From: Capniomyces stellatus
Taxonomy: Eukaryota > Kickxellomycota > Harpellomycetes > Harpellales > Legeriomycetaceae
NCBI GenBank assembly: GCA_001661515.1
Contig: LUVW01000015.1
Coordinates: forward strand, 474,973 to 538,972
Direction of reading: 5' to 3'
Length of the DNA stretch: 64,000 nt
Positions 12,562-24,100 of the stretch are shown piece after piece (position 1 is the first letter of the stretch; each line of letters starts with the position of its first letter). Under the pieces are notes generated by a model. The model ran no database searches. It saw only the letters and a list, made by a program, of their open reading frames with translations, and was not told where the DNA came from. The translations under genes were made by a program, and so were the position numbers.

Positions 12562-15500
12562 TCAATAGTTATAGTCGCCAGAACTCGAAAATATGTTGTT
12601 ATTAGTTGGTTCAAAGTCAGAGCCAGAGATACACTCAGATTCCGAGTCGAAGGTGGCGTTTGAGCTGGGAATATGTGTTTTGTTGTGGTCAGTTGTGGGG
12701 TTGGAAGCATATCCAGGAACCAGTGGGTTTGGTATTGTCAAGGGTGTTGGCGATAAGTTGTACTTTGAAGGTGATTGGGTGTTTAATTCAGAGTGTAGTT
12801 TTGGAGAATTAGATTTGGACTTGGAATTGGCATTGTTATTATCGCTATTACTGTTAGTATTGATATTGCCTGGGGTTATATCTTCATTATAAGGTGAGTT
12901 TTGGCTTATGCTTATGCTTTTGCTTTTAGGTTTGTTTTTGTTTTTGCTTTTGCTTTTGTTACGGATAGTTATGTTGAGGCTGTTGGAAATCAACTCCATT
13001 TGTGAATTTAAGTTTGAGGACGGGCATAACAATTTGACAGCAGATGAGGCTAGTAATGCCATGGGATCATTTGACAAGTCGGAGATGGTGTTGGTGGGTG
13101 GATCAATAGTAAAACCCAAGTCTGAGTTGAGGTTGGAGCCAGCATCAATATCAATATCAGAATCGATATCGGAATCAGAATCAGAATCTAGGTCAGAGTC
13201 TAGACCCGAATCTGATTCAGTACCAGTGTTTGAATTAGACATAAAATTGGCAGGAATAGAGTCAGGATCAGGACCGATGATGGAATTCAGATATGGATCA
13301 GAATTGAAATGAGTGTTGAGGCCTGAATCCAAGCCAATGTTGGAGTGGTTACGAGGTTTGGGTTTGTTCTTGGCCTTGTCAACACGATGGCGGTCAAGAT
13401 TAAGCCGAGGTGCTGGATCGGAGTCGTCAGGATGCGCTTCAAGATATCTGGCGACTTGTATCTGAAAGTCCATGACCGAGGCTAGCCATTTGCGAGACGA
13501 AATGCCCGACTTTTTAATCGAGTAGGCAACAGTTTTGACCAGCTTTTTTGTTGGCAACGATTCAATAAACCTGTTTTCAACGTGGCTGATTGGAACTCGC
13601 AGGCGAAGTTGGGGGTCTAGCAAACAGTAGTTGGGTACTTTATCGGTAGGCCCAGACTTTTTGAGATGGGATTTCGAGTATGATGGTGTTACATCGTCTA
13701 TTAGTTCAATGTTGCTATTGGTTGGTGCTCTGGATGAATAATTTGTCATATCGACAACAAGCTCGTTTTTGAACCTTCTTCGAGAAACCTAGTTGTAAAT
13801 GAACATATATATGTTTTAATTTGGTTATTTAGTTGCGCTATCAGGGTAAATGTGGCAGCTGGATTTTAAACAATGGAGTATATGTATATAAAGTGAATTT
13901 TACCCTTGGGTTGTCGTTGTGGCTAGGACACATCCATTTGACATTGGCAGGGGGCATGACACTAAGCATGGGGTTCAGGCAGTCCCAGTGCCAAGCCAGG
14001 TCACAGTGGTCGCAACATATGATTTTCCCCTCTAGCGAGGACTTGTTGCAATTGTAACAAACAACAAACGTGCCGTTTTTACTGACTAGAATATCGGGAT
14101 CTCTTTCAATGCTGAAATCGCTGCTGCCACTGGATTCGCCATTTGAATGATCTACATCAGAGCCTTCACAATATTCGTCATCTTTAGACCTCTTAATTCC
14201 AACAAACTCGGATAAAATCTCATCTGGTACACCAAACGGCATTGGGTTTCTTCCTTCTAAAGCCGCAATCAACGGATGCATTAATGAATTGGATTTCTCT
14301 TGTGGTTGTGGTTGTGATTGTAACCCTGACTCAGACTGAGATTGATGTCGAGGTTGAATTTGAAGTTGGGGTTGGAGTTGGTGTTGGATTTGGAGTTGGC
14401 TTTTTTTTTTGCCTCTTTTGAACTGGCACTCTTGGCAAAACCAATAGTCCAGCTCTATAGCCTTTTCTTCGTCTAATGGCGGCTCTGCGCATAGAAAATG
14501 AAACACCTTGGGACACCCGTCACAACATATAAATCTTCCATTTTGTTTGCACGAGTCACAATAGTCATTGCTTTTCTATTGTTGTTATAGTTACCAAACA
14601 GCGCATTAGTATTTTTTTTTTTTAACCAAAAGCATTGATAAAAACAACCAAACAGCATCTTACCCCCTTAAATAGCGCCTCTTGAACCTCGTGTTTAATG
14701 TTTCCGGCTGGTTGGCTAGATTTAATACAACATAAACAATGGAATAAAAATTATAAATGTGTTGGTTTGCATAGATAACAGCAGTGGTAATAAAGTTGGA
14801 AATGTTTGAAACAAAAACAAGAAGGAGAAAAAACAGTTAAATTACGTTTGTCTAGGCACAACAGGAATGGTTACAGATTTGGTCACGCAGCTTTTGGGCT
14901 TGGTGGGTTCGCTATGTACATTGGTGCTGCTGTTATTGCTGGCCGACAAAAGCTTGGCCGCTTGTCTTGTGACCCTTTGCAAGCCAGGCTCTCTCCTTAA
15001 TCTTGAACTAAAGTCCTCACTATCGGCGTTGCTGCTGTAGCCATTGGCCAGCACATTTTTGTTTTTCTGGTCTTGTAGGCTGTAGCTGTAGCTGTCGCTG
15101 GATGGCTGGTCACTGTCCTTTTTAAGCGTTGGCTGTACGCTTTTGCTTGCATTGGTGTTATTGCTGTTTACAAATACTATCGGTTCAAGGTGATGTCTAC
15201 GCATTGGTCTTGAAATGCTTGCCTGGCTTTGATCTGTCCTTTTCCCGAGTTGGTTGCTATAATCAGTACTGTAATTAATGTGCACACAGTTATATTTTGA
15301 ATTTCAATCAGTAGCAGTATACCTAAACAAGTGCTTGGGTATTTTTGTTATAATTAAAACTCATTGCCAAGTACTCCTACCTTAAACTATCAGTTTCCTT
15401 TTCAGTTTCCTTTTCATCCTTTGAGGTGTATTCTGAAGGTTCGGGTATCTGATCAGATCCCTTTTCCACTTTATCGTTCATTTCTATATCTGCATCTTTT

Positions 15501-18496
15501 TTGAATTCATTGCTCTTAGTCTCAGCTTCAAGTTTCACACCTTCTTCATCTTCAGCTTTCAAGTTCAAGTCTGCACCAAAAGTATGTCCTGTCTTACTAC
15601 CATCACTAGCATTTTCTGTCATTTCATCTCTACAGTCTTCGCTTGGTTCTGGGTTTGAAGAATTTTCAACACTAGAATTTGTATTTTTGTTCATTAGAGA
15701 TTCTGATAACCGAATATTGCTATTTGAACCACTGGATTCAGTTGATGGAAGGCTTTGTACATTTTCAGCTGATATGTTGGTTGCTGGTGCTATTTTTGAA
15801 AATAGTATTTGGTTTACAGATGGTAAAAGCAGAGTAGTTTTTTTTTGTTCGCTGCTTTGGATAGGTTTTATGATTTGCTCGTTCTTATACTTATTTTGAC
15901 ATAAAGGCGGAACTGACTCGTTGCCAAGGGATGACCTGTTAGTTACTTGGCTTTGTGCATCTTGGTCGTTTACTTGCACATTCCGGACCTCACTTCTACC
16001 AAAACTGTCAACACCTAATTGACTTTTCACATTCGTAATTACCATCTGATATACCGATGGAACCAAAGTACTATTTCCAGTATTATTACTTGTGTTGGTA
16101 TTGGTATTGGTATTGGTATTGGTATTGGTATTGGTATTGGTATTGGTATTGGTATTGGTATTGGTATTGGTATTGGTATTGGTATTGGTATTGGTATTGG
16201 TATTGGTATTGGTATTGGTATTGGTATTGGTATTGGTATTGGTATTGGTATTGGTATTGGTATTGGTATTGGTATTGGTATTGGTATTATTACTGAAAAA
16301 AGTATCAATAATGTTTTGTTTGGTTTTTTCTGGATTTGGCAATGATACTATACGATCTGAAACCATTCCAAATCCTGATAAATTATTTCCTTTGTTGGCC
16401 AGTGTTGCTATTGATTGCTGTGCCAAAACCGATCTTGACCTTAGTATTGGTCCTTGCTTTTGAAAAGTAATCGGCACAGGTTTTAACTGCGGTTGAGGAA
16501 TGTTGTAAAGCGTTTTCTGCAAACCAATGTCGTCACTAGTACTGTTATTGCTGGTGTTATTGCTGGTGTTATTATCGTCGTCAATATTGCTACTGTTGCC
16601 AACATCAACTTTATCAAAACCTGTGTCTAATACCAACTGATGTCCACTATTTGGGCAGCTTGGTGATGTTGGCAGCGATGAGCTAGATGCTTTTGGCGTC
16701 ATCAATACGTCTGCTAAAGTGCGTGCTTCAGACCGGTCATTTTCCATATTATTGTGTCTTTTAGCAGGATTTTCCTCGTTTATATCTGCATAAACACCTC
16801 TTTTCTTGTGCGTCCGGCCTAATTCATACGACTCGGATGCCCCTAACCCACCAAGAATTGCACCCCTTGCATTGTCATTCGCGCTGTCCATATCTTTACA
16901 AACATCCAATGATGTGCCCTGTTGGATTCGCGCATCCACCGCATCTGTCTCCAATACTCTCTCTTCTATGTTACATACCCGAGTTTTGTTCACATTATCG
17001 CTATTTTCTACATTTTCAATAATAAATATACTTCCATAGTTGTTATCACTCCCACTATCAAATGTTCCTATAATTGGCCCGGGGTAAGGATAAGTCTCTG
17101 TGTTATTATGAGTGTCAACATCAGTCCTTATATACTTTTCTGTCACTGGACTGCTCCCAAATACACCCATAATTGGTCCAAGGTAGGAGTGGGTCCTGTT
17201 CTTGATATTACTAATTTCCATCGAGTATACGGCATCAATGATACTTTTCGCTGCTGTTTCTAAATCTTCGCTACTCCCTTTTTCATGTTCCACTTCCGTA
17301 GGCGTCTCCACCTCGGTGTTATTTGTTGAAGTTGTCCCTATTTCATCTCTCACTTCAGTTTCTAAATATATTTCTGTCCTCAACCTTTCTGTTCGTGTCA
17401 GCTCTGACACCGCTTCTAGTGCCTTTAATACACTCGACCCGGGCTCAATCTCGGGCTCTTGCTTCGCTTCTATTTTTTTTTCAAGCTCAAGCCCAGAGTC
17501 TACTGTCACGGGCTCTTTTAAACAATGCTGATTTGAATTTAAGACTGGAACTGTAATCGGTTCTGATGCTGGAGCTGGGGCTGTAATTGAATCTGATGCT
17601 GGAACTGGAGCTGTAATTGAATTTGATGGTGATGCTGGAACTGGAACTGGGACTGGGACTGGGACTGGAGCAAGGGTTAAAGTTGAAGCTGGTACTAAAT
17701 TTAGACTCGAGGTTGTTGGTTTGGCTATAGCTTCTATGCTATTTTTAGCAGTGTTAGGCTTTGCAGTTTCATCCTCTGAGCTGCTGATCATAACCACCGA
17801 TTCCTTCTCAAGCCGGAGTCCAAACTCAATGTTTTCTCGAAAGTCTATTTCAAAGTTCAGTATCTGTCCAAACAAATGTGGGTAAATCAATTCTTTCAAT
17901 TGCTTTTCAATCGACAATATCGTGTTATATTCCCCCGAATGATCTAGTATCACCCCTCCAATACCACACTTGATTCTTGTTGCTTCGCCCAGCCTCACTT
18001 CTTTAATTCCTCTCCACATTAGCTGTCTGTCCGTCAGCTCCGTCACATTACTTACTCTTCCTTTGCTTTTCATCAAATCGAAAGCAAAAAATATCCCGAT
18101 TCTTGCAATCCCCGAAACGTTCCGCTTACTTATTACTTCTTGCTTCTTGCTTTTCTTTATTTCTTGTGCTTTTGGATACTCCAGCTTTCCCTCCCTGCTG
18201 CTTTCTGTCGTTTTACTCCTCTTTTTACCATTATTGTTCTCCAATGACTTTCTAATTTTCTTGCTTTTCTTGCTTTTTCGCACTCCCTTGTTTCTCGTTA
18301 TTGCTCCTACTTCCAGCTCCTCATTTGTCCGCCTGTCGCTTACTACTTTTCTTAAGCTCGAAGTTCTCGTTGCTGTCATAAGCGATGTACTACCTACCGG
18401 CACTATTTTATTATCTTTACTTCCTGTGTTTGATATAACTGTTTCATTTACTTTATCTAGTTTCTCTTGATTTCGAGCTCTACTCACTGGTTTCAT
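12562..18496 (-). CDS. RCO1: Rco1-like twin PHD-finger protein (Rpd3S-type chromatin factor)
   Basis: Rco1-family proteins join the Rpd3S histone deacetylase complex and read histone tails on transcribed genes (family knowledge). Five minus-strand exons are 18496-15381, 15268-14846, 14715-14664, 14575-13904 and 13788-12562, and they join in phase to about 1829 aa. PHD1 (about residues 1200-1250) shows CDSC, CCDGC, HFLC and FCQEC. Just before it sits the family block ending EALFKG. PHD2 (about 1367-1418) shows CYNC, CCDHC, HWDC and WMCPSH. Around and after the fingers the chain is low complexity: Gln-rich, then Ser/Asn/Asp-rich. The 1038-residue first exon is mostly disordered, with an Asn-Thr repeat and one globular-looking block at about residues 125-230 that I do not recognise. 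Yeast Rco1 is 684 aa, so this is far longer. Exon 1 could instead be a separate gene, though its donor and phase fit the join. Confidence 0.75.
16092..16288. repeat. Hexanucleotide microsatellite coding an Asn-Thr repeat
   Basis: About 32 tandem TTGGTA units encode an unbroken Asn-Thr dipeptide run in the Rco1-like protein on the minus strand. Because the unit is six bases with no stop in any frame, the array is open in several frames on both strands and creates spurious Ile-Gly, Tyr-Trp, Leu-Val and Ile-Pro ORFs. Length is probably polymorphic. Confidence 0.95.
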
Positions 18497-20319
18497 TTAC
18501 TATTCGGGCGCCTATACTTCTATACTGTTTTTCCTAATTTCAACACCCTATTTCTTTGTTTTTTTCTTCTATCAACTAACTGTGTTTCTATTTTAATGGT
18601 TCAATTTAATTCCAAAATTTAATTATTTTCATTTAATTTACCCGTTTATTTTTTGTTTTTATTTTCTAGCTTTTGAAAAGAAAACGAAAAATGAGCTTTT
18701 TTTATGAGCAAAGCAAGTTAACTAGACAAACAAACGGATTTATTTTCAATGATTTTATTTTTTATAGCCACTCCTTCGCCTTTGCTCGTTTTTTTTTTGA
18801 GCAATTTCTTTTTTTTATTTAGAAAAAAGTAATATTTTTTTTTACCTTGGTTAAGCTTATTTTTCTCCTGCAAATATGCTGTTTATCTAATTATTCTGCC
18901 ACTACAGCTCTAATATTTATAATACTGGTTCATTTAAGGGTAAGACTGGACTATACTTGGGCGTTATGGGTAGTTATCAAACCAAAAAATTACTAGATTT
19001 ATTTCAAAAATCGTGATAATTACTATTTCCCAACATTACTAGTAATTGCCTCTACTACTACCGGAAACTCAGCAAGATGTATCTGCTTATATTCCTCGAG
19101 ATTAAATGCCTTCAAATACACCCAACCTTTTTAAATTTGCAATATGCGATTTGTTCTACTTTTTCGAACATAACTTTTCCCCAATATTTATTGAAAATCA
19201 ATGGGTTCAAATTATATATCACAGTTAGGTAGTTTTTAATGGGCTATCAAGGAAATAATAAATATAGTTTTAACTGTAAAACGTGTGACTGCCAACTAAT
19301 AAAACCAGCTTTACTTCAAGAGTTTGGTATTTTGTGTATTTAACCGATTTTATCAGAAAGCACAGGTTATAAAAAGTAATTCATTTTAAAAATACAACAC
19401 TCAACCTCGAGTATACGAACTTCACGACCAAAAGTAAAAAAATGGCATTAGTTCATGCACTGTCGTCTATAAAAACAATTTAAAAAATTGCGGGTCTTTA
19501 CACTGAAGATACGGTACTTGGCTTTGATGTACATCACATTTACTTTTTCTCCCTCTTTTTTTCAGTTGCTTCTAACCCTCGCAACCATTTAAATCTTTTG
19601 CACACGCTTTATATTATTATGTTTAAATAAGCTATAATTTCAATAATAAGAAAATAAACTAAGCCAGTAGTAGTCAGATAACTAAACGCCCAATCCAATT
19701 GCTGCTTATGCGAAATAAGATTAAGTAATTGATTAATTCGATTTTTGATTTCTATCAAAAAAAACAATACCACTCATTGGTTTTAGCAATATTGGTTGAT
19801 TGGTCACAGAGTTCAAAAAACAGTAACTAAATACCAATTAACCAAACTATTGATAAAATAAAGTGATTTGAATAAACTTATTACAATTACAAGAAAACCA
19901 ATAAGCTGTTATTATTGTAGACTGTTTATAATGAACTGAATTAAAGCTATAATAGGCACCACTGTAGGCAAGAAGTGATAGTTGAATGATATTTTATTTA
20001 AATAGACAGTTGTTGTCAGTTGGAGAATTTTCTTTAGAATAACTCTCCATTATTTATAAAAATTTACTAGACGGAAAACTAGACCAACTAAACTTTATTA
20101 CAACAGAATAAACTGTGATAAAATAATAAATGAAAATGAAATTAAATCAGTCCAAGTTGGTTATTCATTAAAATAATCAATTGGATATTAAACTAAATTA
20201 AATAGTCATTAATATAAATGTTTTTTTTTCATAATTTTTTGAATTATTTGAAAAGATAGAACCAAAAATAAATAAATAAGGGTTTGAAGCGGTATGGGTT
20301 TGACCCACCAATGTGCTTC
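18497..20319. other. Upstream region of the Rco1-like gene
   Basis: This AT-rich stretch runs between the start of the Rco1-like gene and the retrotransposon cluster. It must hold the promoter of the minus-strand gene, but no single element stands out. I found no ORF of note and no RNA gene. The last few hundred bases may be older transposon debris. Confidence 0.5.
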
Positions 20320-20650
20320 TTATTGGTGGCTGCAATCTCTTTCCTGGTCTTGGCCACTTATTGCATGAATATTGGTTGAAAATTTGTTTGGCCCTTTCTT
20401 TGGACAGTTTGCAAGAATATGTCCGCTAATTCCACAATAAAAGCACAAGCCAGCCTCTCTGCGATTCTGTCTTTCTTCTATCGTGAGTCTTGCTTTATTT
20501 CCATTTACGGGGTGTTGAATCAAATCAACCTGCATTGGTTCCGGTCCGTTCCCCTTTATTTTCTGTAGCTCGTTCTGGTAGAGGTTCCTATTGGTTGACA
20601 TTCTTTCCCATTTTCTCAGATTGAACCTATTGTAATGATCCCATATGTTT
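20320..20650 (-). pseudogene. Gag fragment with CCHC zinc knuckle (Ty3-like remnant)
   Basis: The minus strand is open from about 20650 to a TAA at 20320. It encodes a Gag C-terminal segment: an RLTIEERQNRREA stretch followed by the zinc knuckle C-FY-C-GISG-H-ILAN-C. The spacing C-x2-C-x4-H-x4-C is the canonical retrotransposon nucleocapsid knuckle, which binds the element's RNA. There is no protease or polymerase downstream in any frame. Upstream the frame is closed by a TAA inside a 12-bp palindrome. It is opposite in orientation to the gag-less element A beside it. It is most likely the remnant of a second, related element cut by a later insertion or rearrangement. Confidence 0.7.
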
Positions 20651-21198
20651 AACGAATATTAAACATATGGTTTTATGAACTAAACGTGTTTAACTATTTT
20701 AATTATTCTTATTAGTTTATATTATTAGTGTTACGATTCTATATTTAGTACATTTATTAAATATAGATCAAGTGGCTAACTATACGCTAATGCTATAATT
20801 ACCAACTTGGTCTATTGATAAATATACCAAATATAGAACCATAACATTTATAGCAAAAGTATAAATAATACATTGCTATATTTCGAACACCCTCAATACA
20901 GCAGCTATCACCGTGGTACTTACCCCACGCATGCATCTAGCTTCTAGCTATCTTTTAAGCTATCAAGCTCCACACTTTACATAGTACATTATTATCTTAC
21001 ATTATTTATATTCTATTTTATACCTTATTAACATTACATTCTTCATCTACTTTATCTTCATTGATAAAGTATTTAAATGATCGAATCGGGTGTAAATTGA
21101 TAACACCAATTCGATCAATGTTATTATTCATTCAATAAACATTGTTTAACATTCTTTACAATACTAAACTCCAACATTCTCACTTCACATCTTAATAA
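20641..21198. repeat. Palindrome and possible LTR or LTR fragment
   Basis: A perfect 12-bp inverted repeat (CCATATGTTTAA, 20641-20652; TTAAACATATGG, 20659-20670) opens this AT-rich, non-coding stretch, which lies exactly between the inverted gag remnant and the open frame of element A. Its inner part, TGTTTAA...TTAAACA, resembles the hairpins at the starts of the two certain LTRs in this window. I see no second copy, so calling it an LTR is inference. The right-hand boundary given here is only where the element A reading frame opens. Confidence 0.35.
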
Positions 21199-24100
21199 GT
21201 ACTGAGATCTGATATACAGAGTGATTTAGTCTATGTTGGGGACAGAGGTATAGTTTTTGGTAAAGATGGTTATCAATACCAACTGAACTATGGAAATGGA
21301 GGTATCAAAGCGTTAGTGGATCAAAGAAACAAAGAGTTTAAAACAAAACGCATTACTGTAGAAAATGATGAATACTTGGATTCCATTGCTGTAGAATGGG
21401 ATGAGGATGAAAGAAAGGCTTATGGTCATGAGGATATAGAGTTATCTGACGGTTATTCAACCATCAAACTCAACCAGTTTGAAAAGTTAGTGGATTCATT
21501 TGCTACAAAACGTTCAGCAAACAGTGAGCCGTACGTGGAAATTGACAACTATAAGAAACTTAAAATAGTTGAAAGTGCCCAAGAGTTTCAGACAAAACAG
21601 AAAAGGGATTTGATAAAACACCTGAACAACTCTTACCATGAGCGTGCAAATAAAGAAGCAGAAGCAAGAAGAGAGAAAGAGAAAAACACCATGGATATTG
21701 AAGAGATAATCAGGATTAATAATGCAAACAGCAAGGAAACTCCTACAGAAATCAATAAAAGTAAGGATGAGTTTAAAGGAGTAACTTACAAAATGAGGTC
21801 TAAGATAGTCAATGAGGAGCACGAGGATATAGTAATACAAAAGTGTAAAGATGCACTCATCACACTTTCTGTAAACCAGTTGTACAGTGTATCACCTGCC
21901 GTCAGAAAAAGAATGACCGAAGATAGTAGAGTTAGGAGAGAGCCTATTACAACAAGAATAGAAGCTAACGGAGTACAGGATAATCAACCGGAGTATAGTA
22001 CACAAGGATGGAGAAAAGAGTATTTGGCCGCAGGTTCGGGCAAGATTCTAGGCGAAGTTCAAGGCGCACAGGTCAAAATCCTATTAGACGAAGGTAGTGA
22101 AATTAATATAATGAACCAGGATGTTTATAATGCATTAAATTCATTAAGTAGATTAAAGATGGATGAGAATATAAATTGGAGAATGAAGGATGCCAACCAA
22201 GGTTCAAGCAAGCTGCTAGGACTGTGTAAAGACTGCAAAGTGACTATCGAAGGAATAACTGTGAGTGTACCTATGTTTGTCAGCGGATCCACAACTACCC
22301 AGATTATACTTGGAAGACCCTGGGACATTAAAGCTAGAGCTTTAAAGGATAACAGAGAAGACGGCAGTCTTTGGTACACGATAAAAGACGAAGACACCGG
22401 TGCTTCAGCCACATTTTGTGCAAACTCGCCTAAGGATTCAAGACATTGTGTGAAAGTTAATAGCGTGCAAAACACGAGTAAAAACGAGGAGATACAAGTA
22501 CACGGGTCACTGATTATAGTTGACAGACATGAAGCTGGGTGGAGAGCAATAAATAACACACCCTATATAACAGAAGTCAACACAAGATATAAAACAGTAG
22601 ATAAAAAGATTAAACCTGTACCTACCTGTTTGCCAACACACAACTCGCCGGATATTTTACTCGAAGATAAAATGAAAACAAAAATAGGAGAGAGATTAAA
22701 CAGAGAGAGGTTAGATAGTTTAAAAGTAGGAAATGGAAATTTAAGTGCAGAGGAAATTGATTTTTTTAAAAATGCATTAAAAATTTGCGATAATGCATTT
22801 GCATTTGACGAATCAGAAATGGGTTTATTAAATCCAGAAATCGAAGGGCCAATTAAAGTGCACACTGTTCCACATACACCATGGCTACTCAAACCATATC
22901 CTACACCAAAAGGAATACTAGAAGCAGTGAAAACACTATTAAAAGGTAAAGTAGCGCAAGGGGTATTGGAACCGTCGATCAGTGCGTACTCTAACCGTTG
23001 GTTTTGCATCAGTAAAAAGGACGGAAAGAAACTGAGATTTATACAAGATGTACAGCCTGTTAATGCTGTAACTATAAGAAACGCCGGTGTACCGCCAGTA
23101 GTTGACGAATTTTCAGAGGACTTCAGTGGGAGAACCATATATACCACGTTTGACTTAATGTCTGGGTATGATCAGATACCGTTAGATAAGGCCTCAAGAG
23201 ATTTATTTTCACTACAGACGCCCCTAGGATTATTAAGAATGACAAGATTACCCATGGGTTGGACAAACTCGGTCCAAGAGTTCCAAAGAATAATGAATAA
23301 AATATTCTTTAAATACATACCTGACAAAGTGGGAATATTTCTGGATGATGGAGGAATCAAAGGAAGCAGACACAGAGACGAAACTATTGTCGCACCAGGG
23401 ATAAGAAAGTTTGTGCATGATCACATACAAGATGTAGTCATGATTTTTAACGACTTGGCAAAAGCTGGATTAACAGTGAGCGCGGAAAAATGCAGTTTTG
23501 GAGTTTCGGAAGTAGAAATAGTAGGATATATCTGCAATGAACAGGGGAGAAAACCTACTGAAAAGAAAATGGAAAAAATAAGTAAGTGGCCACAACCTAG
23601 GAACTTGAAAGAGCTGAGAGGGTTTATTGGAATTTGCGTGTTTTACAGGAGTTGGATAGCGCATTTTTCATCAATAGCAGAGCCACTTTACAGACTAACA
23701 AAAAAGGAAGCAGAGTTTACATGGAGCGAAGATCAAGAAGAATCTTTTGTTACCTTAAAAGCAAGACTAAGCGAAGCACCTGTAATAAAACCGCCAGATT
23801 ATGGACCGAACGCTAAACCGATAATATTGACAGTCGACTCAAGTCCAGTTGGAGCGGGCGCAGTTTTACAACAGGAGGATGAGAAGGGTATTAGATATGC
23901 TTGTAGATACGAATCTTATATATTTAATGAGAGAGAGAGAAAGTACGCGCAAATAAAAAGAGAATTATTCGGTGCTAAAACTATGATAAAGAAATTGAAG
24001 GCTTACTTGTACGGGGTGAAATTTGTGCTGGAAACTGACGCACGTCCTTTGATAGGAATGTTAAACAAACCAGATTTGCCAAACGATGTAGCAGCAAGGT

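Noticed and set aside
16092..16288. CRISPR-like array
   Set aside because: It is a plain six-base tandem repeat without spacers, in a eukaryotic gene.
16019..16463. Plus- and minus-strand ORFs made of Ile-Gly, Tyr-Trp, Leu-Val or Ile-Pro repeats
   Set aside because: They are other-frame readings of the TTGGTA microsatellite in the Rco1-like gene; the Asn-Thr frame belongs to a long gene with PHD fingers.
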